Assembly: GCA_001599295.1 (NCBI GenBank)
Contig: BCGN01000006.1
Span: forward strand, 1 to 64,000
Direction: 5' to 3'
DNA: 64,000 bases
Source of the DNA: Sporopachydermia quercuum
Lineage: Eukaryota; Ascomycota; Sporopachydermiomycetes; Sporopachydermiales; Sporopachydermiaceae
Positions 11,001 to 22,139 of this stretch are shown here, piece after piece. A program made the position numbers and the translations under genes. How positions within the stretch are numbered: the stretch's first letter is position 1; the number at the start of each line of letters is the position of its first letter. The notes beneath the pieces are model-generated. The model saw only the letters and a program-made list of their open reading frames with translations, made no database searches and was not told the origin of the DNA.

Positions 11001-11763
11001 TACAGATTTGACTATTAAGGGTAGGTAAAGTTTACCTAATAATATGTGACTCTAATGGTTTGACGTAATCCGCGTTATCCANTCCAACACTTGTTAAGGT
11101 AAGTTTACATTGGATTAATTGTTAAGTCAGTTTTGGACTGGATATACAAATACTATAAACTCATTGCATACTCCAGGAGAGCATTAGGTAATCACCATCC
11201 AAAACCTACAAAATCTAACTAACACGAGAAAGCACCAGTTTAGCTTTCATCTAGTAATATTTATCCTCCCTTTGCTCGTACAAATTCTTCCTTCCACTTA
11301 TATTTACCGTCCAGTCCTTTTACAAGTCTTCCTGATCTCCAATGGTCTATCGGAATATCTCAAAGTGTTCATATTGTTGGTTCGGTTTCACCAGTGAAAG
11401 GATACCTGTGCCCCGCATTATCTCTCCATCCCCTAATATTGGATTGAAAAGTTAATTATAATATTACCCCAGATTGTCAATTAGAATAATTAAATCTCCA
11501 AGTATAAAACCCATTTGAATTCCTGTATAGTGTAAATGTGATCAACTATCAGCTCTTTGAATTTATGAATGACTGTCAGTAAAGAAGCTATTTGATCTTT
11601 GCAAGGTTACTCATCGAAAATATCATAATAGTAAGACAAATTAGGATACGGAGGTAGTATTTACTTTGGTGTTACTCTTATTATTAGTATTATAATCACC
11701 TTAATTAATATCAATCAATTAATTGAAATCAAAACTAGATTACAACTACATTTACCATTCATT
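8003..11763. other. 3.8-kb intergenic region, no gene recognised
   Basis: AT-rich sequence between two same-strand genes. An exon-like block (8260-8328) is flanked by TTTTTGTAG and GTAAGT and is open in two frames, but I cannot link it to other exons. The direct repeat AATCATCA occurs three times around 8717-8743. TACTAAC occurs near 10041 and 10115 without a convincing 5' splice partner. No tRNA-like or other RNA gene was recognised. The last few hundred bases before 11764 should hold the aldehyde dehydrogenase promoter. Confidence 0.5.
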
Positions 11764-13254
11764 ATGTCACTAAGTGTTAAACTCAACTTACCAAACGGTG
11801 TTTCCTACGAACAACCAACTGGTCTTTTCATCAACAACGAATTCGTTGCGGGTAAAGCAGGCAAGACATTTTCTGTCGAATCTCCTTCTACAGAAGAACA
11901 TATTTGCGATGTAGCTGAGGCTTTAGAAGAAGACGTTGATGCTGCTGTTGATGCAGCTGATAAGGCCTTTAATGACCACTGGAAGACATCAGATCCTGCC
12001 TACAGAGGCAAGTTATTATACAAGCTTGCTGATTTGCTTGAACGTGATGCTGAAATTCTCGCATCAATTGAATCTCTGGATAACGGTAAAGCCTTCCAAC
12101 TTGCTCAAGGGGATGTTGGTTTAGTTGTTAATGTTATTAGAAATTATGCTGGATGGGCTGATAAAGTATACGGTAAGCTTATTGATACAAATGATGGTTA
12201 TTTCACCTACACTAGAAAGGAACCACTAGGTGTATGTGGTCAAATTATTCCGTGGAACTTCCCATTATTAATGTGGTCATGGAAAATTGGTCCTGCCTTA
12301 GCAACTGGTAATACAGTTGTATTGAAGACAGCAGAATCTACTCCATTGTCGGCATTATATGCTTGCAAGCTTGTCAAGGAAGCAGGATTTCCTCCCGGTG
12401 TTCTCAATGTGGTATCAGGTTTTGGCAATCCAACTGGTCATGCTATTGCTTCTCATATGAAAATCAAAAAGGTTGCTTTCACTGGTTCAACAGCTACCGG
12501 TAGACATATCATGAGAGCAGCTGCATCAAGTAACTTAAAGAAGATTACTTTAGAACTTGGTGGTAAATCACCAAATATTATCTTTTCAGATGCTGATATT
12601 GGAAAAGCTGTCGATTGGATTAACTTTGGTATTTATTATAATTCTGGAGAAGTCTGTTGTGCTGGTTCACGAATTTATGTTCAGGATACTGTTTATGACA
12701 AGGTGTTAGATGAGTTCAAGAAAAAGGCTGAACAAGTTGTTCTGGGCGATCCATTCCATCCTGATACTTTCCAAGGATCTCAAACATCAAAGATTCAATT
12801 GGATCGTATTTTGGGATACATCGAACAAGGAAAGAAAGAAGGAGCTAGAGTGATTACTGGTGGTGAACGACATGGTGATAAGGGATATTTCATTAAACCA
12901 ACTATTTTTGCCGATGTTAAAGATAGCATGAAGATTGTGAAGGAGGAAATCTTTGGTCCCGTGGTTACCATTTCGAAATTTTCCACCGTTGACGAAGTTG
13001 TCAGTTTAGCTAATGATTCCGAATACGGCCTTGCAGCAGGTATTCATACCAATGACTTAAACAAGGCTATTGATGTTTCAAATAGAATAGTTGCTGGTAC
13101 TGTTTGGGTCAATACTTACAATGCTTTCCATCACCAAGTACCATTTGGAGGATTCAATCAATCAGGTATTGGTAGAGAAATGGGAGAAGAAGCCTTGGAC
13201 AACTACACTCAGGTGAAGGCTGTCAGAATGTCTATTTCTCCTGCTACTCATTAA
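11764..13254 (+). CDS. NAD(P)+-dependent aldehyde dehydrogenase, cytosolic type
   Basis: The 496-residue enzyme oxidises acetaldehyde and related aldehydes to carboxylic acids. It aligns along its whole length with yeast Ald6 and the other ALD proteins, starting at the shared block [13 protein letters not shown]. Visible catalytic elements are the general-base Glu264 in LELGGKSP, the nucleophile Cys298 in [11 protein letters not shown], the PWNFP motif near residue 162, and the C-terminal EEIFGPV and PFGG motifs. The N-terminus is short and lacks a mitochondrial presequence, so a cytosolic location like Ald6 is likely. The conserved IESLDNGK leucine is encoded by CTG (12076-12078), evidence for the standard genetic code. 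Which S. cerevisiae paralogue it corresponds to cannot be decided here. Confidence 0.95.
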   Translation: MSLSVKLNLPNGVSYEQPTGLFINNEFVAGKAGKTFSVESPSTEEHICDVAEALEEDVDAAVDAADKAFNDHWKTSDPAYRGKLLYKLADLLERDAEILASIESLDNGKAFQLAQGDVGLVVNVIRNYAGWADKVYGKLIDTNDGYFTYTRKEPLGVCGQIIPWNFPLLMWSWKIGPALATGNTVVLKTAESTPLSALYACKLVKEAGFPPGVLNVVSGFGNPTGHAIASHMKIKKVAFTGSTATGRHIMRAAASSNLKKITLELGGKSPNIIFSDADIGKAVDWINFGIYYNSGEVCCAGSRIYVQDTVYDKVLDEFKKKAEQVVLGDPFHPDTFQGSQTSKIQLDRILGYIEQGKKEGARVITGGERHGDKGYFIKPTIFADVKDSMKIVKEEIFGPVVTISKFSTVDEVVSLANDSEYGLAAGIHTNDLNKAIDVSNRIVAGTVWVNTYNAFHHQVPFGGFNQSGIGREMGEEALDNYTQVKAVRMSISPATH

Positions 13255-14890
13255 ATTATTGTGAATACCGATAGGAATGAATGGATGAAGCGAAAAGAAA
13301 TTCTGTGTAAATGGACATTTGCCCTTGTTATTTTTTGAATGATTTGATTTGAGTTTAGTTTAGTTAATGAGATTTATGTTAGCAATATGATGAGTTGTAT
13401 TGATTATTGGATAATACCGTAGTAATCTCCTCAACATCTTGGATGCAGTCTTGAGAGTGTTCCATCTCGTAAAATAGTTACACAATTGATGAATTAGAAT
13501 GACATACCAGTTGAAGAGAGTTCAATAACAATGGATAATGTGACCTTAAGGTTTGAACAGATACGCATGAAAAATGTACTCATAAAAATAGTTATGATTC
13601 ATTAGAAATAAAATCAATCTTAAATGGATTCTTTCAAGTGAAAAAGGTACCCATTGCTCTTTTCGTATACACTGTTTTGCGAATTTCAACTGTTTGAGAT
13701 CATATTTTGAGACAAACGGATAGATCTATCTGTTTTTCTGAAACAACTTTGTGTCAATATTTACTGCGTATGCGCAGGGAGGTATAAAGGACTTGATGTC
13801 TGCGATGTCTGAGATCAGAGAATGGTAAAAATCCCATAAATGGTTCCACGCAGCTAAAGTTAGTAGAAATCCATTCTATAGCTTTTGTTGTCTACACTGA
13901 AACAGTCCTAACATGGAATGGAGGTGAAAATTTGGAACTTCAGATAACGTTTCAGATTTAAGTTCCTTTTCAAACTTAATAATAGGTTAAACATGTTAAT
14001 TTTTCCCATTTGGAGTATAGTGCAAGTCAGGAACGTTAATTATAGAGAGTAATCATCGCTGAATAAGTGATGGAAATGGATTCACTTTTTTATTGATTTA
14101 CTCTTTATCTTTTTCTATATGTTTTTGGTTATATCTCTTTTTGGACCATATATTTAGTACTGGTCTTATCCAAATTATTCTGCAGCTTACGACAGTATAT
14201 TTATAAGGATTTTTCACTATTTTCTAATGAGAACTAGTTATTATACCTGTCAGCTCGATACGAAATAGGTCAAATCATAAATNATACTAACTATAATTTC
14301 AAATTTCAGTGAACTAGCGAACATTTCAAGTATTACATATTTAAACTTTAAACATGAAACGTATAATACATTTCATGTATAAAGTCACATGACAGATTAT
14401 TTTTAACAATTTCGAACTTTATGGCAAACCTCATGATTTCCGTTATCATAAATGATCTCNTACAAACCAAATCAACAAGCAAATGACTAATTCTTCAAAC
14501 AATAAACCAGACTAAACAATACATCCATAATGATTTGGTAATGATTTTACAGATTATCATTTGTTCTTTGCCTNTGAAAATTCGACTTATGATCATACTT
14601 TACTTATTGGTTGGTCGTTAATAAAAACCTAGCATAGGATAGGAAAGTTGATTCATTGTTAAAAGTGAGATAAGGTGGTCACTCTTTGATTACACCGCCA
14701 TTCTCACTACGGATCACCTCATTATAAATACAAAGAACATCTAGGAACTCCATATAAAATCGAATTTGAGCCAAAAAGTTTCCTGAGTTCGTCATTGTTA
14801 GAATCATATTCACTATCACGAATCAAGCNGGTCAACGACAATTTATACTTTAATTTCATATCCTTGCTGTCAACTAACCTTCTCAAACAA
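13255..14890. other. Intergenic region, no gene recognised
   Basis: 1.6 kb of AT-rich sequence between the aldehyde dehydrogenase and the CYSTM gene. A branch-site/3' splice-like string (TACTAAC at 14285 with CAG at about 14308) has no credible donor upstream. A weak inverted repeat (CATGAAA / TTTCATG) lies around 14353-14377. The minus-strand open frame at 14722-14961 is antisense to CYSTM exon 1, has only a TTG start and is not supported. Confidence 0.5.
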
Positions 14891-15843
14891 ATGTCACAAG
14901 TAAGTATTTCCTTAATGTTATTGATATCCTCCTTCAAGTTCAGGTATACCGTTCTTAACAATTATATCTANTGATAAAACTAGATTCTAATATTGCATTT
15001 TTTAGTATCCTGAACGTCCCAGTAATGCATTCATACCAAAGAATGAACCGCCACCTTATGAACCATATAATAGTGGACCATCACCAGCACTAGCCCCACC
15101 ACAGAATACTCAACCAAGACCTTATAATGGGCCTCCACCAAATCAGCAGCAGTATTATCCACCAAATCAGCAACAGTATTATCCACCAAATAATGGTACC
15201 ATTCTTTATTATGGACCTGCTCATCCGCCAGGTGTCGTACAAGGACAGCCGAACCAGTATACTCAGTATCCTCAATATCCAAATCAACAAGTAAGTATCG
15301 AAAGAAGGATAAATTCAATGTGTGAAACGAGTGAATGTGATGTTTGAGAAAACCTGGAATCTCACAAAGTGAAGGAATCTGATGACAAAGCAGCTTTAAT
15401 GTCTGTGTAAGGTTTTATGACTGGCCTATCAATTGCAGACACACATTGAGATACTTAGTTTTTTGCATTATTATCTGCATTCTACTTTATTCCATCTATT
15501 CCGTTTGAATTTGCTCTTATTTTCTATGTACTAACTTACTTTGTAGCCTACAGTCATTGTTCAACAACAGAAAAGCACTACTGATGATTTAGTTGATGGT
15601 TGTTGCTGGGGTTTATGTATAGGAATGTCTACTATGTGTTGTCTGGTATGTATTAAGATCATAATTCACTTATCCTGGAGTTTACACCAGGAAGTGAGAA
15701 CGCTTATTCATAATTATACATTATTATGACTTTTGGAAGAAGTGAAATAAAAATGAAGTGAAGTCATAATAAGTCTTCTGACATTCAGTCTTCTATTAAC
15801 GACTTGCTAACAATGCATATAGAATATGTGTTTATATTTCTGA
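14891..15843 (+). CDS. CYSTM-family tail-anchored membrane protein, four exons
   Basis: Four exons, 14891-14899, 15006-15290, 15547-15645 and 15823-15843, join to a 137-residue protein. All donors are GTAAGT or GTATGT and all acceptors TAG; the second and third introns have branch sites TACTAAC and TGCTAAC. Residues 4 to about 98 are rich in Pro, Gln, Tyr and Asn, with the direct repeat NQQQYYPP. A short cysteine-rich hydrophobic tail follows (GCCWGLCIGMSTMCCL, then NMCLYF). This is the CYSTM architecture, as in yeast YBR016W: a disordered N-terminus and a Cys-rich C-terminal membrane segment ending close to the last residue. Related proteins sit in the plasma membrane and are tied to stress tolerance. 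The last exon encodes only six residues, yet it completes the family's typical ending. Reading through intron 3 would give a different, longer tail. No long open frame reveals this gene. Confidence 0.8.
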
Positions 15844-17129
15844 TCTCTTAAATTATTAGCTCAGGTCCATACCTGATAATCTAATTGAGAAGCACTCAGC
15901 TCCGAGTACTGCACTGAATATACAACAACCTCTACAGTGGACACCCTAATATTCATCATTATTATTAGCGTGGAAATGTCATGAGTGCAACAGTTCCATT
16001 ACAACTGACTGAGTAATTTGAATGGCACTCGAATTTCCAACCTGTCTAATAACAGTTTATAAATCACTAGTTACAGTGCCTATGAATAAAGTACTCGCCC
16101 GCTAGTTAGCGACTATCAAATAGATGACAATTATCTAATATGTTAATGGTTTGGAGATAAGGGTAAGATATAATAATTTTTATGATATGATAATCAATAT
16201 TCAAAAGAAGAAGAAAAAGAACTTTAAAGCTTGTATTGATATTTTATTTNTAATAGCCTTTCTACTGATGTTTTATTTTACTCTCTATCANTGTCATATA
16301 TCATACTTGTCTTGTAGTTATTTTTCTTTCACTAGTTGTTCATTCTTGAAAGGAGTATACTATCAAAAGGACATATCAAGTAAAGCTGCGGTAAATCGGC
16401 ATTGCTAGCGACAGGATCTATATAAACCTTTATCATACATTCTCTTCAGGTATATTGGATTCATTATTTATGCAGCTTCACATCAATATGCTTGCATTCT
16501 TCATTTTTCAAATAACGGTACGGTAAACTTCTTTACTTGAATCTTCTCTTATCCAAATTTAATCTTTTCCACTGCAAAAGCGTTATATATTCCCTTTTTG
16601 CTATCAATTTTCTACGTTATTCTTTTATTATTTATTTTACTTCTATTGTATTTTCTTTCAATTCAATAAATGAAAACTCATCCTCGGATAAAGCGCTTAT
16701 GTTTAGGTTAGCGATTCTACCTAATCAAGTAATGCCGACAGAATTGTCCGATTTGCTGGCATAAGGAAGATATNTATTACACTTTAGGCAAAAATATCAA
16801 TACCAGTCAACCGGACAATAAAGAATACTACTAATGCTCTCCCCAAGTTTCGGCTCTACCTAGTTGAAATATCCTGTTCTATGCCCTATCAAGGGTCAAT
16901 TTATTCTCGTCAGTCTTATCAATGGAAATGGAAAAGATTTGTCTTAGTGAAGACAAGTTCTCTTTACTCGGTTCATCGAGTTGTTTTTCGATAGGATCAT
17001 TATTGGTTGAGCTCTGCTATACGTTACTTGGGTACTAATGACCATAAGGGCTCGATATCGCATCAAGTTATATACGTTGTGTGCTTCTGCTCACCGGATA
17101 GTTGCTATTCAGTCTTTCATTTACTAATC
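15844..17129. other. Intergenic region, no gene recognised
   Basis: AT-rich sequence between two same-strand spliced genes. The open frames at 16151-16408 and 16537-16764 are hydrophobic by composition only, and I do not support them. An in-frame extension of the next gene from a TTG at 17007 exists but is not needed; the ATG at 17130 opens a good mitochondrial presequence. Confidence 0.5.
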
Positions 17130-18580
17130 ATGCTACTAAGAATTAATTTGACCACGACTATCAGACACTTCAGTTCCAAAGTTCCTACTGCAGAACTTCC
17201 TCTGTCCGGTGTTAGGGTTGTTGATATGAGCAGAGTTTTAGCTGGTCCCTACTGTACACAGCTTCTTGGTGATCTGGGGTAAGTAGTAAGACAAGATTGG
17301 TGGATACTACGTTACTATTTCCTATTCGCGTGACTTAAATTAACCAGAGGGCCTTGATGCTAACAATAAATAGAGCTGAAATAATAAAAGTCGAACATCC
17401 AACTCGTGGAGACGACACGCGAGCTTGGGGCCCTCCTTTTGCTAAGAATCTAGTCAATCCAAACTCACACGGTGAAAGTGCGTATTATCTTTCCGTCAAC
17501 AGAAATAAGAAATCAGTTGGGATTGATTTCCACACTAAAGAGGGCCAGACCCTTATCAAGAAGCTCATTTCTTCGGCCGACGTATTAGTAGAAAACTACC
17601 TTCCAGGATCTTTATCTAAGTATAACCTTGGCTATCAACAATTGCTAAATGACNCAGAGCTTGCAGAGATAGATAAAGCAGCAGGAAACAAGCACTCTTC
17701 AGCGGAAAGGTTGATTTATACAAGTATAACAGGATTTGGGCAAACTGGACCTTTCAGCCACCGTCCTGGGTACGATGTAATGGTTGAGGCAGAGATGGGA
17801 CTTATGCATATAACAGGATCTAAAGGCGGCGAGCCAGTGAAAGTCGGAGTAGCTGTGACAGATCTAACAACAGGATTGTATGCCTGCAATTCAATTCTTG
17901 CTGCTTTGCTTTTCAGAAATAAGACTGGTAAAGGAACCTATATAGACGTTGCATTATCAGACTGCCAAGTAGCAACACTGGCCAATATTGGCTCTTCAGT
18001 ACTGATTTCTGGTAAACCAGATAATGGGAGACTAGGCACGGAACATCCTTCAATTGTTCCTTATCAAGCATTTCAAACCAAGCCCATTGTTAATTCTGGT
18101 GGTGAAGTAAAACCACAAAGCATTATGGTTGGTGCTGCTAATGATAAGCTGTTCAAAAGTTTATGTGATATGTTGGACAAGCCTGAGTGGAAGACTGATG
18201 AGAGATATAAGTCTAACATGTCCAGAGTTGCTAACAGAAATGAACTGGTGAGACAAATTCAAGAGATAATGCTTACAAAAACGTTAGATGAATGGCTGAC
18301 TGAGTTTGGAAAGCGAGATATTCCTTTTGCTGCTATCAATGACATNCAAACCACATTGAACCACCCGCAAGTCATAGCTCGCGATATGGTGGTAGAAATG
18401 GACCATCCAGAATGTGGAAGCATCAAGATGATTAATACCCCTGTGAAAGTTTCATCGTATGAGCCAGGTATAAGAACAGTTCCGCCAATATTGAATCAGC
18501 ATACGGAGAAAGTATTAACAGGATTGGGATTAGACAGTGAGGAGATAGCCAAAATGAAGAAGGAGNGTGTTATTGGTTGA
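17130..18580 (+). CDS. Class III CoA-transferase (CaiB/BaiF family), probably mitochondrial, SUGCT-like
   Basis: Two exons, 17130-17278 and 17374-18580, encode 451 residues. The 95-base intron has donor GTAAGT, branch TGCTAAC and acceptor TAG; splicing joins LLGDLG to AEIIKVEHP, restoring the family hallmark. CaiB/BaiF enzymes move CoA between carboxylic acids. Length and N-terminus resemble mammalian SUGCT, the mitochondrial succinyl-CoA:glutarate CoA-transferase. The start [17 protein letters not shown] has basic and hydroxylated residues and no acids, typical of a mitochondrial signal. The expected catalytic aspartate is Asp184 in [12 protein letters not shown]. Further family blocks are [21 protein letters not shown] and [13 protein letters not shown]. 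Three codons contain N. The acid substrate cannot be told from sequence. Genes of this family are uncommon in well-studied yeasts, so it is a notable presence. Confidence 0.88.
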
Positions 18581-19680
18581 AAATAGAATTTGCGAAGGTA
18601 TTGAGTTTGAGATTAGAAAGTAGTTTTTTCATAGGTTCTTGGAAAGTGAGTTTGATGTAGGTAGCTGTGTTCTACCTGCTATGCCTATATAGATAAAATA
18701 AAATAAATTCATAGATACAAACTTTTAGACAATTTGCACAGTGAAGACTGCCCTCATTTGAATAGCAAAAGAAATGAGCAGTTGTTATTTGAATTATCAG
18801 CTTCATGCAGCATAGCAAGTGTTCCATGGAACAATAGAATATATAATATAACGACCAACTCATATAAAGAGAATATTGTTCTTTATAGCATATGAGCCTG
18901 TATGAAACTTCTCTACCAATCACTGAATATGATTCAGGTTTCAATTGCAATTTTTCATTTCTCCAATGCTTGACGTTTTCGGTAACTGATCAAGCTCTTT
19001 ATNCGATTAATAAGTCAAGCTATTCCAGGCAAAACAATTATTGATATCCTTTATAAAGTCTATCAGCTTATGANTTTATTATTAATACGTAAATCTGTGC
19101 AAGCAAGTATTTATGTACTGGTGTTTAAGTGTATCCAACCACAATCGCAATCAAAAGGTTGTGGGATCGTGAGTGCGAAGATAATGTACCACAATATATG
19201 ACCTGAATGCTATTTTGAACAGAACTTTGCTTCAATCGAAGAATCCAAACTCTTTTGCTGGCAAGTATTTGTTTAACAATAAGAAAAGCATCAGAAATGA
19301 CTGCTATATGAAGGATGACATGAGACGAATAAGAAGAAGGGTACCAGAAAAGAAGAAACAGAAGAAGCATATCAGGAATGTTTCGTGTTAGAACTAATTG
19401 AATCACAAGACAAATTCAACTATGAGCTGTATTATGATAATAGAATTCATTCTTCTAGCTCTGCAGTGCAGATTTTGAGCAGAACCACAATACATATAAA
19501 ATTGTTTGAGTCTACGTCCATTCAAAATTCCCATAACTATCGGATTGCCTATCAAAGTATAACTACTTATTTTGCATTCCCACGTGGATATTAGTGACTA
19601 ATCACGTTANCAATGATAAACTACACATAATATAGTATCATATCATTGAAAGACATCTTTACACTTATTATACAACATGG
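18581..19680. other. Convergent intergenic region, no gene recognised
   Basis: 1.1 kb between the 3' ends of the CoA-transferase (+) and the PEX25-like gene (-). Overlapping open frames on both strands (18672-18950 minus, 19125-19406 minus, 19385-19594 plus) have no recognisable content and are probably chance. Confidence 0.5.
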
Positions 19681-21135
19681 TCAATCAACCAGTTTCTTCT
19701 TGGCATTGTTAATGATCTTAGAAAGAGAACAAAAAGCTGATGCTAACCCAGTGAGAATCTGTACGTATGGTGAAGCTTTCAATTCAAACACATCAATCGC
19801 TAGAAAGCAAACAACAAGTTAGTATGGATAATACACTAAAACTTATTTTAAGATCAGTAAATTCTTCTCCATGAAGGGTACTCGGGGAGATTTCTAACGC
19901 AATTACTACTACAAAGCCTCTCCCAAAATGTCTTCACTATCTCTTTCATAAATAATTAACAACCAAATCGAATACTTACAGCAAAACACCAGATCGTTCA
20001 CCAACTTTAGAACATCTATAAACAGCCATTTCATTTCTTGACGTTTCTTTCGATACAACTCTTCTACACTAGCAATAGCTTTAAGGTCCACAGTCCCATG
20101 GCTAGCGGGCGAAAAAGCATCAACAATTGAATCGGGTGTTACTTTTTCTACTAATATTTTATTTTTTTCTGTCTTCTCTCTCACAAACTCATCTGATGCT
20201 TCGAGTGCATATTTCTGCGTCCTGCGCATTGCAATCAAGGCTTTACGTAAATTGTCCTCTTCAGAAAGCAATGAAGCTGCTTTATAAAATGATTTATAGA
20301 ACTTCAGCAAAATTTGAGCGAGCCACCATCTGTTATTATTGCTATCTGCCCAGTGTGCAAATCGTTTGCTTTTAACAAGCTTTAATCTATAAAGGGTATA
20401 AAAATCTTCAAATACTGATGCGCCATAATCAATAATGAGACTGAGAGTCTTTTCCTCCAATAATAATCTTGTAATAGTGATAGATTGAAGAAAGAGAGAA
20501 GGCCGGGCAGATGTATTATTATATGATGTGTCCGAATGAAGAATGTAAGATTCGATACTCGAAGTCGAAGCAGTGCTACTAGACATTGAACCTACTTCCT
20601 CATTGCCAGTCTGAATCATTGGCACAAACTGCTTTATATGGCTTTCTATTTTCGGATTTTCTTGCTTAAAATCAGAGAATCCAACTTCTCTCAGTCTTTC
20701 TTCAAAATGGTCTTGCAATTCTCTTCCTATACTGAAATGTTCTCCGAATACCAGAAGTTTCCTAAAAGTAGAAAGAGTAGATATCATATCACCAATTTGA
20801 TTCTGCGTTTTCACAGACACAGCGTAACCAATTACTTTAAAATTAAATATTAGATATTTCTTGAGCATAGGCAATATAATTCCCCATTGCTTGGTGCTGC
20901 CCAAGACACTTTTTGCTAACGATCTGTCATCCTTCNTTAGTAAACTGTACATGAATTGCACAGTCTCAGCATTTTTCTGCTGCTGTAAAGAAGATTTAGT
21001 TACATATTCAATGTCCTTTGAGATTTGAACCAGTAGCTTGCCTAGATATTGTACAGATTTTGNTAATTTGTCCTTTCCAGTAAGATCGTTTAGTATGTAG
21101 AGAATGATTTGGAAGGTCTTTGACTGTGATGTCAT
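19681..21135 (-). CDS. PEX25: Peroxin of the Pex11/Pex25/Pex27 family (Pex25-like)
   Basis: On the minus strand exon 1 is 21135-19980 and exon 2 is 19799-19681, giving 424 residues. The 180-base intron carries GTAAGT, TACTAAC and CTAG. Without splicing the frame runs into a spurious tail; with it the protein ends in VFELKASPYVQILTGLASAF and a lysine-rich end, the usual Pex11-type C-terminal membrane region. Proteins of this family promote peroxisome elongation, division and biogenesis at the peroxisomal membrane. The N-terminus (ILYILNDLTGKDKL), the central block ISTLSTFRKLLVFGEHF and YTLYRLKLVKSKRF match Pex25, and the size matches Pex25 (394) better than Pex11 (236). A serine-rich insert lies near residues 185-205. 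Two N codons, both in exon 1. The split between Pex25 and Pex27 is not certain. Confidence 0.85.
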
Positions 21136-22139
21136 GCTGGGTAAATGTTATGGAATAGTGAACGAAGACAGAACGTGGTTCTAGATTAAGATAACTGGAA
21201 AGCTGTGCCTTCTACGTTCATGTAAGCCTGAATATTTAAGGATGGGAAAAGATTCAATACGCGTTTTCCAACAGTGATCAGTAATCCTTCGCTGGTACGG
21301 CAGATAGCATGTGGAAGGAATGCTAATGAAGTAACACTTATTACCTTAGCAGATGCTCCCATCTAGATCAGCAACCAATAGTACACACAAGTGAAGAGGC
21401 AGCAGTCAGAAACACTAAAGTTAATTTTGACTGTTTCTGATTTATAGTCGAGTTTCAATTATACACTTTGTTTAGCCAGAGGAAGAAGAAACAGATTTTT
21501 AACTTGATGTGAGAATGATCTATCAATACTAATCGGAATAGATTGCCAATGCTATCAAAATTTCGGAGACAATAATANTTCTTATGAAGCATTAGTATGG
21601 AGAGAGAAGAAATTATCGGAGATAATAATGATTTCTTGGGGGAAATTCCATGTTCCGAGGTAAGGACTATGAACACCCCCACGCATTATGTTCCATCTCA
21701 GGGCAGTTGAAAAGGAACTATTTGATAAGTAGAGAAGTATCAATAAATAGATCATCAGACTGGAAGAAAAAGAAAAAGAAAGGTTATAGTTGCTTGGTTT
21801 GCTTGGATATTACTCTTTTATGATTCAATCTCACATTTCCAATTGTGTAAAATGATCATATGGATAGACACTCACATATCGTCTGTTCATGTAAATGATG
21901 ATGGATACTCGGTTAAAACCAGACATATACCGAGTCATTCTTCTTCGTCTCTTATTTAATAATGCAGATCAACGAATTATATATTACAATTTATAATATC
22001 AAATTGCCCAGGCATTTTACTGGTTTAGTTTAAGATCTATGTACAAGTAATGATTATTGATTGATTCATATGTTGAGGACTGACGAATAGATCAACTTCT
22101 CTCAGCGATANTTTAATTCAGTTTTGTCTAATTTCTCTC
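21136..22139. other. Intergenic region upstream of the PEX25-like gene
   Basis: 1.0 kb between two minus-strand genes, expected to hold the PEX25-like promoter and the MRM1 3' end. A small hairpin ACTCGGT / ACCGAGT lies at 21907-21913 and 21929-21935 beside a TGATGATG string, but no D box follows at snoRNA distance. The open frame at 21455-21682 (-) is not supported. Confidence 0.45.

Noticed and set aside
14285-14310. TACTAAC followed by CAG as an intron 3' end
   Set aside because: No GTATGT or GTAAGT donor upstream with an open reading frame, so no gene can be built.
14722-14961. 79-codon minus-strand open frame
   Set aside because: It starts at TTG, lies antisense to exon 1 and intron 1 of the CYSTM gene, and contains an N; no recognisable domain.
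15031-15318. 95-codon minus-strand frame with repeated Leu-Val-Asp
   Set aside because: It is the antisense shadow of the Pro/Gln/Tyr-rich CYSTM exon 2; the repeat comes from the NQQQYYPP codons.
17007-17129. N-terminal extension of the CoA-transferase
   Set aside because: The extension depends on a TTG start; the ATG at 17130 begins a good mitochondrial signal and a standard-length protein.
21894-21935. Possible C/D snoRNA (TGATGATG with a small hairpin)
   Set aside because: No CTGA D box at a suitable distance and no terminal stem.
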